The position numbers and the translations under genes were made by a program. Under the pieces are notes generated by a model. The model worked only from the letters and a program-made list of their open reading frames with translations, searched no databases and was not told where the DNA came from. From NCBI GenBank assembly GCA_963932145.1, contig OZ010600.1, forward strand, positions 48,247,377 through 48,311,376: a stretch of 64,000 nt of DNA, in the 5' to 3' direction. Shown piece by piece: positions 44,098-55,170 of this stretch; positions within the stretch are counted from its first letter, which is position 1, and the number at the start of each line of letters is the position of its first letter. Source of the stretch: Acanthosepion lycidas. Taxonomy: Eukaryota > Mollusca > Cephalopoda > Sepiida > Sepiidae.

Positions 44098-45316
44098 CAA
44101 GGTAACCAAAAAAGTTATGTCCGTTTTTTGATTAGTCATTGAATGAAGTTGAAATATATACGAAATGCGTGTAGCAATTGTTTTCAAATTCGGACAGCCG
44201 GAAGTAGGAACATCAGACGTTATAAAAAATCACGCGCACCGTGCCCGGCCAGCAGTTATAAGCCGGACAGCTATGAGAAGGATGGAAGTGTCTAGAGATC
44301 TCGTTCGGGGGGTTGTTTGCTTTACGACTTCAGTGGCCTTATCAGCAGCTGCATCAAGTCGCCGCATATGTCAAGCGTTTGGGGATAGTGCTGTGGATGA
44401 ACGTATTGCAAGGCGTTGGTTTCGAAAATTCAAGCGCGGAAGATAGGTCTCTCCATGATGAGCCTCGCTGTGGACGACCACAGGTCTTGAATGACGGAGT
44501 CCTGAAGGCGGCCATTGAAGAGGACAGTAGTCTAACGTGTGGTAAACTTGCAAGACAGTTCAACGTTTCCTGCATCGCCTAGGTAAGACGTACAAACTGA
44601 GCAAGTGGGTTCCGCAAACGCTGTTGGAGGTCCACAAGGGACAACGAGTGGCAGCCTGCATATCGCTGCTTTCTTGCCACCCTACCGCATCCTTGTGATG
44701 AAAAGTGGGTTTTGTACGAAACTCCCAGGCGTTTCAGACATTGGTTGTCTCCTCGGGATGCTGTCACTCACATCGCAAGACCGCCTATGCAACCCACGCA
44801 AGATTATGCTTTGTGTCTGGTGGACAGGTCGTCAAGTGGTTCATTATGAACTGCTACCAACGGGCCAAACGGTCACTGAAGACCTATACTCGCAGCAATT
44901 GAAACGTGTGCAACAGACATTACGCCAGAAGGAGCCAGCATTGGTGTGCTTTCCCTCCATGACAACGCCAGGCCGCATGTTGCGCGAGTGGTCAGGGATA
45001 TCATACAGCAACTTGCGTGGGCGACTTTGTGCCATCCACCTTATTCACCTGACCTTGCACCATTCCGATTACCATCTCTTCCACTCCCTGGATAATCATC
45101 TTCGTGGGAAATCCTTCACCAATGAAGCAGACTTGCGCAAAGCCTTCACAGACTTCTTTGCGCCCCCCCCCGAGTTCTACCGCAAGGGCATTGAACAGCT
45201 GGAGACACGTTGGCAGAAGGTTCTGGATTACTTCGAAGACTAAATATAAGTTACACATACTGTGAAGCGTTTTATTTTTTCCTTTAAAAACGGACAGAAC
45301 TTTTTTGGTTACCTTA
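44098..45316 (+). mobile_element. mariner transposon, nearly full length, broken
   Basis: The 1219-bp element is flanked by TA. The ends CAAGGTAACCAAAAAAGTTA...CCGTTTTT and AAAAACGGACAGAACTTTTT...GGTTACCTTA are inverted repeats. The transposase is read in several frames. The helix-turn-helix region is at 44350-44580 (RRICQAFGDSAVDERIARRW, DEPRCGRPQVLND), followed by a KWVLYETPRRFRHWLSPRDA block near 44705. RKIMLCVWWTGRQVVHYELL follows at 44802, then a LHDNARPHVARVVRD segment (second Asp) near 44955. SDYHLFHSLDNHLRGK and RKGIEQLETRWQKVLDYFED* close the frame at 45243. At least four frameshifts and one stop disable it. Confidence 0.9.
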
Positions 45317-45329
45317 TAGAAGCTTTTGG

Positions 45330-45945
45330 ACAGCAAAAAATTCTCTGCTATTTCTTAGATTCTGTCAGTATTTTGGGAAATCTTACACGTTTATAAGTCG
45401 ACCATTCATCGTTGCTTTGAATATTGCTGCCACATTTGGCCTGATTCTCCTGCTATATATTTAAATTTTCTTGATAAAATATCGAAAGAAGACTCTGCAA
45501 TGTTATTGGTCCTAACCGGATATCTCGACTTCAGTCACTTTCCCATCGCCATATCGTATCTTCCCTGAGCCCTTTCTGTAAATACTTTTATGGTAATTGT
45601 TCTGATGAACTTTTTTTATGGTACCTTGATTTTATGAAATTAAGCGCAGTACTAGATTCCCGGCAAGGTCTCATCAATTTACTGTTGAAATGGCTACTTC
45701 TAACCGTAAGTTCTATGCTAAAAGTTTCTTTTCTCGCACTTCTCGGTTGTGGAACTCTCTTCCATCTTCTTGCTTTCCAGTTAACTTTGATCTTCAAAAA
45801 TTTAAATGCAATGTTTTCTTCTTAATTTTTGTTCTTTTATGATTCTCTCTTCTTAATAGTGTTTTTTCCTCATATTCTCTAACACTCAGTAACCACTTGC
45901 GTGTTAGTAGCTTTATTGCCTTGCTTGGGATGAAATGATAAAAAA
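45330..45945 (+). pseudogene. LINE-A fragment: RT tail and 3' UTR
   Basis: FEYCCHIWPDSPAIY-like (45418), then a LASRLQSLSHR-like shifted block, SRLWNSLPSSCFP-like and the 3' UTR CACTCAGTAACCACTTGCGT. Frames shift several times. Confidence 0.75.
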
Positions 45946-45949
45946 CCTA

Positions 45950-47030
45950 CTTTCTACAGACCTTTTACTAGACAGGTGTCTGTATTAAACTGTCTGCACT
46001 ACTATTGCTCACCTGAAGGTTTTCACAGAGTTTTGCGGTGACGATTCTTGTCTGTACCGAGAGTATGAGATTGTCACTAAGGCCAGTTTCTCCTTTGTAG
46101 AATTGCCATTAGTTCTACCAACCCATCTCCTTACTCTACACATTAGCGTACCATAAAGAGTCACGAACTTCACGTGAATGTTCGTTACACTTTATACTTC
46201 CCTAGTGTCGGCGTTCGATTCCACATAGAAGTCAATATTTTGGATGTTGATTTTTTTTTTTTGATTCTGTTCTTTTTTTTTATGGTCTGCTTATTCAGTA
46301 GTGAATAGGTAACATGTTTTTGTGATATCAGGGTGAGTGGGTTAGAAATATTAGCTTTAGAACTTACCACATTGTAAATATATAAATATGTATATTTCCA
46401 CTTCAGCCTTTGATATATCAGACTGATCCAAAGAGATTAACTTCAAGATTGGGCCAGAGACACCATCTGCTTAAACTTGGGATGCACATGATGGGAGGGA
46501 AAGCCAACAAAATCTGGTGATATTATGAGGTAATGCAAGGACAAAAAGCTTGAACATTTGAGATATTCATAGGTTTATTATTGATATATTTGTATAATCA
46601 ATACAATACCTTTCTTTTAAACATGTTTTGTTTTTAATTACCTTATGCCTACTTTTGCACACATATATAAAAAACAATATGATCTAAACTTAAAATCTTA
46701 CTCTGTCCTGGATATTGAGTTCTACCTGGATTCTATCCTCTTGGAATATATATATATAGTGAAATAGAATCCTAGACATGATCATTTCTTGCAGACATGA
46801 AATTGATTCAAACTATAAATGAGTGGCAACATGTACCATAATTGTGGATAAATATGACTTTGGAGGGATATACATGTTTTCGGTACTAGATTGCAGTCAA
46901 TCATTTTACAAACTTCCAGTCATCTTTGATTTTTGAATATTGAAATGCAACTTAGTGCCGAAACACAAAAGCTATTATGTTCTGATTTTCAATTTTATAG
47001 AATCACAAACTCATATCCATACAACTGAAT
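45950..47030. other. Unassigned stretch
   Basis: AT-rich. Short (TA)n at 46746-46757. No recognised gene. Confidence 0.45.
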
Positions 47031-47113
47031 TTTTATATATATATATATATATAGTAATTAGGAGGATTTGATAATTATATTAATTGATTCATCGAGTCTG
47101 ATAAACACCTCAG

Positions 47114-47148
47114 GACAGCCGTTTCGTCCCATATTTGGGACTCATCAG
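47114..47148 (-). ncRNA. Hammerhead ribozyme, canonical core
   Basis: CTGATGAGTCCC, loop AAATAT, GGGACGAAAC, GGCTGTC. Stem II has five pairs (GTCCC/GGGAC), both invariant boxes and GTC are exact, and stem III is only 1-2 pairs as in PLE hammerheads. Stem I next to the core is weak here (best: CACTC with GAGGTG, bulged), so activity of this copy is uncertain. Confidence 0.75.
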
Positions 47149-47163
47149 GAGTGCGCATCCACA

Positions 47164-47288
47164 ACCGAGGGAATCGAAACCCCGACAGTTAGGCTGGCAA
47201 GCGAACACCATACCAACTGCTCCACCGGAATCGAAAACCCGACGGTTAGGTTGGCAAGCGAACACCATACCAACTGCTCAACCGGGCC
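47164..47288 (-). mobile_element. Two tandem tRNA-like SINE heads
   Basis: Each unit has GAGCAGTTGGTATGGTGTTC (box A) and GTTTCGATTCC or GTTTTCGATTCC (box B). The second head ends about 15 nt before the hammerhead. The boxes would allow RNA polymerase III transcription through the ribozyme. Confidence 0.75.
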
Positions 47289-47514
47289 TCGGTGACGAAG
47301 AGATTGCAAATCAGACTCAATGTAGCGCCGCTCACTCCCATATTCCGTGGTGGAACTCAACTGAGATTCTCTCTGACCATAGAACTGAGCCTCCTGGAGT
47401 CACGACTACTCTCACCAAGCCGCTCCAACTGGAGCATTAGAAGCCGGTTCAAGCGATGATAAACACAGATAGTAATTAGGAGGATTTGATAATTATATTA
47501 ATTGATTCATCGAG

Positions 47515-47551
<37 letters not shown>

Positions 47552-47556
<5 letters not shown>

Positions 47557-47678
47557 TGATTCATCGAGTCTGATAGAAACTTCAGAAAGCACTGGATGGC
47601 CGTTGCTGATGAGTCCCAAATATAGGACGAAACGGCCGTCCAGTGCTTTCTGAGGTTTCTATCAGACTCGATGAATCA

Positions 47679-47688
<10 letters not shown>
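47552..47688 (+). ncRNA. Hammerhead ribozyme inside a foldback of end repeats
   Basis: The core at 47606-47640 reads CTGATGAGTCCC, AAATA, TAGGACGAAACGGCCGTC. CGTTG before it pairs with CAGTG after the GTC, giving a contiguous 5-bp stem I; this copy has the best complete hammerhead of the window. Outside, 47552-47604 is the inverse of 47637-47688 (...GATGAATCAATTAAT), so the ribozyme sits at the tip of a hairpin of about 50 bp that competes with stem III. (TA)n lies on both sides. Confidence 0.75.

Positions 47689-47731
<43 letters not shown>
47682..47731. repeat. (TA)n microsatellite
   Basis: About 50 bp of TA; a further array fills 47521-47551. Confidence 0.95.
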
Positions 47732-47733
<2 letters not shown>

Positions 47734-47739
47734 CATTTC

Positions 47740-47850
47740 ATTCCAAGCAAGACAATCAAATTACTAGTGGTTACTGAGTGCAAGAAAATATGAGAAATAG
47801 AAAAATATTAAGGAGAGAGAAAAATGAAAGAACAGGAATTAATAAGTAAT
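47740..47850 (-). mobile_element. LINE-A 3' UTR fragment
   Basis: ATCATTTCATTCCAAGCAAG then GTGGTTACTGAGTGCAAGAA, antisense to the LINE-A tail. Confidence 0.6.
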
Positions 47851-48049
47851 GATCACAATGGAACAAATGGACGCGGAAAATCAAATCAAAAAAGCCAAGT
47901 TCAAATGCCAGCCGGGATTTGTCACATTCACCGCACCCTAAATATCCTTCTCCCCAGAGTATTTAAAATTATATTCCTTCTTTTTTCAGCTATTAATAAA
48001 TAGTAGAGTAGACTGAGCTCTTTAGTCCTGATAAGTCGACTAGTCTAGG

Positions 48050-48235
48050 AAATTGAATGATTTGATTTTTTACGTCTTATCAATTATCGGTTGGCTATTT
48101 AAAACTGAAACATATTTTTGACAGTAAGTATAATTATTATTTGCGAGAGAATTTTGCACTAGCAATTATTTGTAAATGATTATTTTTTAAAGATAAAATT
48201 TTTACTATTTAACCCAAAGCTGGGGGAGACGATGT
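48050..48235 (-). mobile_element. SINE central-domain fragment
   Basis: On the minus strand CTCCCCCAGCTTTGGGTTAA and ATAGTAAAAATTTTATC, then a tail toward TAAAAAATCAAATCA. It shares body and tail with the 5S-headed SINE at 22 kb; no head is recognisable. Confidence 0.55.
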
Positions 48236-48479
48236 AGACTAGGAGAATGACAAATATGAATTCAAAACCGTAGAGAAAGCAACGTGATATCGTTCCACTA
48301 ATTCTCCTAAGAAGTCATGCAATTCGCAGATATTAAATAATAAAGGAAACTGTGGAGAGTCACAACCGACCACGTCCTGAAGAGATATGACGTTAAAAAT
48401 GTATAATGTAAAATAAATACATTGTGATTCATTAAAGAAATTCATTGGAAATAAAGAGGAGATTACCAGGGGTCAGATA

Positions 48480-48580
48480 TTAGGTTGGTGCAAAAATAAT
48501 GACGTAATAATGTCGTTTTTTGACCTTAAAAATACGTCACAAAACGACATTATTACGTCATTATTTTTGCACCAACCTAA
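48480..48580. mobile_element. MADE1-like mariner MITE, long subtype
   Basis: 101 bp, ends TTAGGTTGGTGCAAAAATAA and TTTTTGCACCAACCTAA. TA on the left, CA on the right (one change). Interior as at 20.93 kb. Confidence 0.95.
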
Positions 48581-49449
48581 CATTAATTCAAGCATTGTTG
48601 ATCGCATTGGACTAATATTCCTATAATTGAGAATATCAGCATATATTTTTCAGTTGTAATAAAAACGTATTATCGTGAAACTTCAATTGAATAAAGCAAT
48701 GCGCTTTTCGTGACATTTAGGCGTAGCAGATTGTCCTTACAATATTGCAGAAACACTTGAAATATATATTCTAACTGGAATATAGCTTAGTCTTAAATGT
48801 CACGTTATACTTCCCTTTTATTTGTTTTGAAAAATACTGCAGATGTTGCGAATAAGGAAGTTGTTGGCTTTTGGCTAATATTCGCAGGAATTATCAATAT
48901 TTATTCATGACGAATAACATGTGTTAATCTCTTTCAGTTTGAACGGCGTTGCTATTCTTCGTAAATTGTTCCGAACTAAAGTGATACCCCGGCTTACGTA
49001 ACGTGGGAAAGAGTAATAGTCATTTCAATTCTTGACGAATCTTGTGTTTACTTGAAACGAACACAAAACATTCAATAAAAAAAAATAAGGTCTTTCTTTA
49101 AAAAAAAAACAAAAAAAAACAACAAACAATTAAGCATTTGTTTTAAGCGGGAATTTTTATAATTGAACGCCTGTTGGGTTTTATTCGGATGGAACAGAAT
49201 GTGAGAAATGACACGTGTATAATTGGCAAAACTCGAGTTGTTTTGCTTCTTTATTGTGAAGATATTAACAGCTGCAGTAAAAAAAATTATAATTATGCAC
49301 AGTCGAAGATAGCAAGAATCTAGAAACAATAATTACTTTCATCAAGAACTTTATATCGCTTATATTGTAAAGTTTGCTTTGTATCTAAAAATACAATGAA
49401 GATAATTTTTTGCTTCTCTCCATTAATCATCTGAGAGACCCCTCGCTAC
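48581..49449. other. Unassigned stretch
   Basis: No recognised gene or repeat. Confidence 0.4.
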
Positions 49450-50155
49450 CTTCCATCAGCATGGCTGATTCTAACCTCCAGGAAAGTGACACGTTGCACC
49501 TTTTCGGGCTCACGTTCCCAGCTGACATGTAATGGAAAGACTACATTGAATCCATTGCTAGCTCATCTGCTAAGAAAGTAATTTCACTGTATCGTGCGAG
49601 ACAATTTTTATCTCCAGAATCTATCTTAGATCTCTTAAAAGTTTACAATTCGTCCACGCTTAGAATATTGCTGCCACATATTGTCTGGTTTCCCTGGTAT
49701 TTCCATTGGGCTCCTTGATAAGATCCAAAGAATAATCAGCAATATTACTGGTCCTGATCTGGCTGCTCGCCTTCAGTTACTTTCCCACAGCAGTAGGGTT
49801 GTCTCGCTTTGTCATTTTTTATAAATATTTTCGTGGTAATTGCTTTTCGCTATGGTACCTAGACTTTTTGCATTACCAGACTGGCCTCGAGACCTCATCA
49901 ATTTACAGTTGAGCTGGTTAGACGTAGCCGTAACTGTAGCTAACAGTTTATCATCTCGCACTTCCCGCTTGTGAAACTTCCTTCCGGCTCCATGGTTTCC
50001 GGCCAACTTTCATCTGCAAAAATTTAAATTCAATGCTGTCCTCCTGATTACTCTTTTCTATTCCTGCTCATTATTAATGTTCTTCCACACCTTGTAACCC
50101 CTTGTGTCTTAGTGACTTTACTGCCTTGTTTGGAGCAATACCAATTAAAAAAATG
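49450..50155 (+). pseudogene. LINE-A fragment, longest RT-tail copy
   Basis: Frames read DSNLQESDTLHLFGLTFPAD, KVISLYRARQFLSPESILDL, then LDKIQRIISNITGPDLAARL (49708), RLASRPHQFTVELVRR and a 3' UTR ending CACACCTTGTAACCCCTTGT. This covers the region between the reverse transcriptase and the end of the ORF. Multiple frameshifts. Confidence 0.8.
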
Positions 50156-50161
50156 TTCATA

Positions 50162-50262
<101 letters not shown>

Positions 50263-50404
50263 CGGTTTCGTCTGTCCATAATACTCTTTCCCAATACGGT
50301 CTTTCCTTATCCTTATTATGTTCACGAACGAATTTCAACCTGGCATTTCCGTGTCTTTTCAATAGCAGTTGGGAGTCTGATTTACATTGTTCCTATGAAT
50401 TTCA

Positions 50405-50725
50405 TTGCTTATTGTCCGTTTAGTGACAGATTCCTGGTGAAAGCAAATTACCACTCTTCGGCAAAGTCTTCAAAGCTTTAATCAACGCCGAAGTGGTTAA
50501 GCACCTTACATCCCATGATCTGCTCTCTGGCAAGCAATATGGTTTTCGCTTTGCCCGATCTACAGCTGATATACTCGCGGCCATAACTGAATTCGTTTAC
50601 CAAACACTTCACATTAACGGAAAAGCTCGTTCCGTGGCTCTAGATATCTCTAAAGCATTTGATAGGCTTTGGCATGCTGGCCTCCTTCGTAAGCTTCAGG
50701 GATACTGTATTTCAGGACGATTATA
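50405..50725 (+). pseudogene. LINE reverse transcriptase fragment (motifs 2 to A)
   Basis: LPLFGKVFKALINAEVVKHL, SGKQYGFRFARSTADILAAI, ARSVALDISKAFDRLWHAGL. These are the GFR motif and motif A with the first catalytic Asp (ALDISKAFD) of a CR1/Jockey-type enzyme, probably the LINE-A family. It is cut by (TA)n at 50732 before motif B. Unlike the tails elsewhere in the window, about 75 codons are undamaged. Confidence 0.85.
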
Positions 50726-50726
50726 T

Positions 50727-50731
<5 letters not shown>

Positions 50732-50785
<54 letters not shown>
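50732..50785. repeat. (TA)n microsatellite
   Basis: About 54 bp at a LINE truncation point. Confidence 0.95.
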
Positions 50786-50787
<2 letters not shown>

Positions 50788-50789
50788 TT

Positions 50790-51224
50790 AAAAAGTTAAT
50801 ACTAATCTAAAGACGGTTTATCCTACAAAGTGTATGCAGGAATATACCTCTCGTTTATTAAGAATCTCGAATGCACAGACCGATAGACTTAAATGTATGG
50901 TGTTTAAAAGACAGGGATATCTTTTCAAATTTGTGTATCCATCCAGTATAACGTTTGAATAATGTTTTTTTTTTCTGTAAAAAATACATATGCTCTGTTA
51001 CAATAAATAAACCGAGCTCTCTGTGGATCAGTTTTAATATTTAATATTACTAGAATCCACACGGATTATATAACAATGGATCTATTACTTGTACTATATA
51101 CATATATATATATATATATATTTAATAGATGTGTCTGAATGTATATGTATTTACATTTTTGCATATATACAATATGAACATGTTGATATGTAGATAGATA
51201 TTATGAATAAATGTTTCTATATAC

Positions 51225-51306
<82 letters not shown>

Positions 51307-51500
51307 TGGATATGTTATCATATTTGTGTATACATTTGTATTATATTTAAGAATTACATATTAGATGTGTATATTTGAATTATAGTTATATTATGTATTC
51401 GGAGCTATGTAAGTGGATATATATGTGTATAAATATGTACACACACACATATATATATATATATTATAATTTTTTTATATTATATATTTATTTATTATAA
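50790..51500. other. AT-rich stretch with several TA and CA arrays
   Basis: (TA)n lies at 51105-51120, 51230-51303 and 51450-51464. No gene is recognised. Confidence 0.6.
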
Positions 51501-51919
51501 TATATACAGGGTGTATCAAAAAATGAGACCAAAACAAGGTAAAATGTCCATATAAACATATGTCCAAAAGGCCATCGTTGTACCGCAACACAGCAAATGT
51601 TCGAAATGTCCTCCGCTTGCTTCTACACACACACATGCGCCCGTTGGATCATTGACTGGCGGACCCTTTCATATACTCGCACACGAATGGTTTCGTTGAT
51701 AAAGCGTCCCTGCATTATTAATATCCGCTGCATAAACCAATTATTTTAGGTGACCCCACAGATAAAAATCAAAAAGATCGTTTTCAAGAGAACATTCAGG
51801 CCATGGAATCGGTATTCCCCCCTACCTATTTGTCTTTCATGGTCGATGTCAACCAGTACATCGAGAACAATGTGATTAAAATGTGCTGGAGCCTCATAAC
51901 ACATGAAAAACATGTGTTT

Positions 51920-52640
51920 ACATATAAAACTATTATTCGAAAAACATTTATTCGAATTTCAAATTGTTTGAATTAATGGAAAGGACAATTATACTAAATG
52001 ATAATTATTCGAAATTCAAAATTCCTTATCGCAATAAAAATATAAAAAATAAAAGAGGAAATACACAAATCATAATAATTCCAAATACAAATATCCTTAT
52101 AACCTTAAGTTATATGATAATGCATGCAAATAGTCAACTACTGAAGAGGACTCGTTAAATAATGCCACTAATTTTTTAAGTTTTCCATTTACGTCGCGGT
52201 ATTTCTTGGCCCTTTTGATATTAGGTTGGTGCAAAAATAATGTCGTTTTCTGCCGTATGATACTATGTGAGAAAACGACATTATTTTTGCACCAACCTAA
52301 TACTTTGGCAACCTGCCCTTACTTTGGTAATATGAATTTCTTGCATGCCCAGTTCTCTTTTAAAAGCGTCTAAGAATATCCATATTGTGGAATGATCGGA
52401 TGTCACTTGCCGCAAAAAGCCCTATGCCATTCTTTAAGGGAGTTATTAGTTCTAGGTAAATCAGCATTGACTCTCTCAAAGCAAGACCACATATTTATTT
52501 AAAACATAGGAATTTCGAATAATTATCCTTTAGTGTAATTGTCCTTTCGATTAATTTTCATTCGAACAATTTACCATCCGAATAAATGTTTTTCGAATAA
52601 TTGTTTTCGAACAATTATTTTCGAAAAATTTTCTCGATAT
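51920..52640 (-). mobile_element. Mutator-like (MULE) element fragment inserted in the transposase
   Basis: Arms 51920-52025 and 52505-52640 are inverted repeats rich in TTCGAATAATT/AATTATTCGAA. Between them the minus strand encodes LPRTNNSLKEWHRAFCGK-like, IIPQYGYS, LLKENWACKKFILPK and RAKKYRDVNGKLKKLVALFN. This resembles the C-terminal end of MULE transposases (the TNN..E.WHR block and the following basic region). The DDE core is missing. Confidence 0.7.
52221..52300. mobile_element. MADE1-like mariner MITE inside the MULE
   Basis: 80 bp, TTAGGTTGGTGCAAAAATAA to TTTTTGCACCAACCTAA, TA on both sides. It interrupts the MULE coding remnant between GQVAK and RAKKYRD. Confidence 0.95.
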
Positions 52641-53089
52641 GCTGGTGTCTAGCCTGTATTGTAAAACGTAGATTTCGATCCGCCCACAAATATTAGTTGT
52701 TCAAATTTGTTATTTCCTCTCTTCCAAATGCTGCCTCTACCGTAAACAAGACTGAAGAGACAAACAATGGATAGGCAATTTCATCGGTGAAAGTTCTTCC
52801 GTGGTGAGTGATTAGAGGTCGAAAGACCCTGCTTAGGTTGCAAAAATTACGGATACAATAGCTGCTGTAGAAGTACTCTCCATGTGATACTATGAGATGT
52901 ACGACATACTAGGGCCACTTGATGCGTGTTAATAGCAGGATCGTCTCCGACAGCCTGTAGAATGTGTTTTTCGTGGTCAGGCGTACGAGCGGATCTGGTC
53001 TTCTTCGATCCATAGTTTATGGATCCTATCTCAGCAACGCGACGATATATAGTATCTTGAGGTTAGATTTTGTATTACTCGTTTAAATT

Positions 53090-53091
<2 letters not shown>

Positions 53092-53143
<52 letters not shown>
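53092..53143. repeat. (TA)n microsatellite
   Basis: About 52 bp of TA followed by short (TG)n. Confidence 0.95.
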
Positions 53144-53148
<5 letters not shown>

Positions 53149-53244
53149 GTGTGTGTGTGTAAAAAAATTTTCGCTTAAAGATGGAACAGAGCTTGGTACT
53201 TTGATTCAATTTAATTAATTATATTGAAGTTTTCGGCTCTTGTT

Positions 53245-53294
53245 TTGAAACATGAGAACTCTTATGTAGCGCTGGAATCATATTTTTAAATAAA

Positions 53295-53350
<56 letters not shown>
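53245..53350 (+). mobile_element. Dispersed element M, partial copy 5, with (TA)n
   Basis: AAACATGAGAACTCTTATGT and AGCGCTGGAATCATATTTTT lead into TA repeats (53297-53350). Confidence 0.7.
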
Positions 53351-53352
<2 letters not shown>

Positions 53353-53914
53353 CGGCCATTAGTTGTACACTGCAAGACAAGGGCCTTTTCCAATTATTTC
53401 CATGAGGATTATGAATGTTATTCTCTGCCATGTCTTACCAGCATATCCCTCCATTTCATCTATCATCCATATTTCTCACTGCTACATTTACTATACATTG
53501 GCCAGGCAACCTTTTACTCCATCTGTTATCGTTTCTTCTTGCAATGTTTCGAGTTTACCTACTTTGTTTATCGTTCAACCACTTGTAAGATATTTCTTGG
53601 CCTGTTTCTTTGCTGACTTATACCTGCATTGATCCTTGTGAATCTCTGAGTTTGTTTTCTTTCTTCATTTCCATTTCCCTCTCGCTCCTCATAACTGCTA
53701 TTACTCATTATACACGATACGTTTTAAGTATATTGACAAGTTGTATTTCATCAGATCTTTATTGTTGTTAAATGCTTTCAACTATACATGAGATGCATAT
53801 TCTTACCTGCACCAAATATATGCATTATGGACTGCTGCTAGTTCTTACTTTAGACCATTATAATTAAACATTGCATTCATTTGCATTCATTTTAAACCCT
53901 ACAAAGTGACTTTT
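53351..53914. other. Unassigned stretch
   Basis: The plus frame at 53363-53632 (89 aa) has no recognised domain. Confidence 0.4.
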
Positions 53915-54080
53915 GCGCGCGTGGTGTAATCAATAGCGCCTGAGAATGAGAAATCAACGAGCCGTGTTCGAATTCCGCTCGTATTCGTTATATTCATTTA
54001 TTCGCAAATACCCTTGTAAAAGTTATGAATCCAACTCCTCTCCAGCTATGGGTTAAATAGTAGTACTCATATATGGAAAA
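53915..54080 (+). mobile_element. tRNA-headed SINE sharing the 5S-SINE central block
   Basis: Head: GCGTGGTGTAATCAATAGCG (box A) and GTGTTCGAATTCC (box B). Body: AAATACCCTTGTAAAAGTTA, then CTCCAGCTATGGGTTAAATA and GTAGTACTC. The body matches the 5S-headed element at 22 kb. Confidence 0.75.
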
Positions 54081-54219
54081 ATCATTGTTATTCTCAAAAA
54101 ATTGTTAATGAAGTATTCAATCACAAAAAATTATAATGAGCAGCTTTAACACATTGACGAGATAACTCGTGCTTGCCTGGCTTTATTATGACGTCGACCA
54201 ACATTTTTTTTTATAATCA

Positions 54220-54955
54220 ACTAGGAGAATGGCCCGGTGTTGCCCGTGCTTGATTCAAAAATCGTACGACTCATACAGCAATCGCTATCACTTGACTTAA
54301 AATATTTTTGCCCTTCCTTGCCTTTAAAGGAGTACCCTTTGCCGTGCTGATGTTCCTACATGCCTTACTTCTTGCCTATCTCACACTGCGAATTTTTTCT
54401 AAGCTCTATACTAAACATTAAATCTGTTACGAAAAAAGAACTAAACAAAATGAACACAAAACGATCAGCTTTAAAAAAAGGAATCGTAACTGGAAGAACC
54501 GAATGAAAAAAGAATGTTAACAACAAATACTTTTTCACACTCAACCCAGTTCTGCGGAATCAGAATCAACGTTGAGTTTAAGCAAGCGAATGAGTCAATT
54601 GGAGTAAAGTGCCATGCAGTTTTAAATTTTTCCCACATGTGACGAATGCGGCTATCGATTTTTTTTTGCATGCTAGCATGCTAGTTAACATTCGTGTCAG
54701 TCAGCTGTTGGCTCTCACGCTGGCCAATAGAATCTTCCTGTCCATTCGTGGCAGCCAGCTATTGGCTCTCACTCTGGCCAGTAGAAAATGTCCGCAAACT
54801 ACATGAAAACTGCCGTAGAAGCATGAAAAAATCGATTATTTCCCCTATCGATGGGAGTTGGGAAATGCAAAGTCGGTCTTGGCCTTCCCGCTAACTTGAA
54901 GCATGTGCATGTAAATTTTGGTGCAAATCCGTCGAAAATTGCGGTCGTGCATTCG

Positions 54956-54993
<38 letters not shown>

Positions 54994-55014
54994 CCTGCCT
55001 TTTATAGATAGAGA
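54220..55014 (-). mobile_element. Helentron-like element, copy 3
   Basis: Reverse orientation: 3' end at 54220 (ACTAGGAGAATGGCCCGGTG...GCCCGTGC), 5' end at 55014 (CCTGCCTTTTATAGATAGAG). It keeps the interior block absent from copy 1. The (CA)n at 54959-54985 corresponds to the (TG)n at the 5' end. Confidence 0.65.
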
Positions 55015-55024
55015 TTCGCTCCAA

Positions 55025-55170
55025 ACACGAGGTTAATACCACTAAGACGCAAAGGGCCAGTGGGAGTGAAAGAAAATGAGAAGACATTAGAAGAACCGGT
55101 GCCCAATCCTAAATAGGAAACAATAAACCTCTGATCCTGTTCTTGAGGTGAACCCATCTATTCCTATGTT
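55025..55170 (-). mobile_element. LINE 3' UTR fragment
   Basis: TACCACTAAGACGCAAAGGG and AGTGGGAGTGAAAGAAAATG, then CCTAAATAGGAAACAATAAA, antisense to LINE tails. Confidence 0.6.

Larger units (their letters stand above)
47053..47520 (-). mobile_element. tRNA-hammerhead composite (retrozyme-like), copy 1
   Basis: The ends carry the same ~50-bp sequence AGTAATTAGGAGGATTTGAT...GAGTCTGAT (47053-47102 and 47471-47520; period 418). On the minus strand the order is end repeat, a GC-rich block of about 150 bp, two tandem tRNA-like heads (57-bp duplication), a hammerhead at 47148-47114, then the end repeat again. No protein is encoded. The layout, an RNA unit with one ribozyme and repeated ends, recalls retrozymes and hammerhead SINE-like elements. 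A second copy lies at 60783-61134. (TA)n abuts both ends. Confidence 0.75.
51505..53070 (-). pseudogene. Tc1/mariner-superfamily transposase, split by another transposon
   Basis: The N-terminal part (53070-52641) reads RRVAEIGSINYGSKKTRSAR, TPDHEKHILQAVGDDPAINT, HQVALVCRTSHSITWRVLLQ. The C-terminal part (51905-51507) reads APAHFNHIVLDVLVDIDHER, IPWPECS and DLFDFYLWGHLK, the usual end of an IS630/Tc1 DDE domain. Both are frameshifted. The left end CAGGGTGTATCAAAAAATGA is a probable terminal repeat. The 735 bp between the halves is a MULE fragment. Confidence 0.8.

Noticed and set aside
44165..45243. Intact mariner transposase gene
   Set aside because: The readable protein needs at least four frame changes and crosses a stop; only a pseudogene can be supported.
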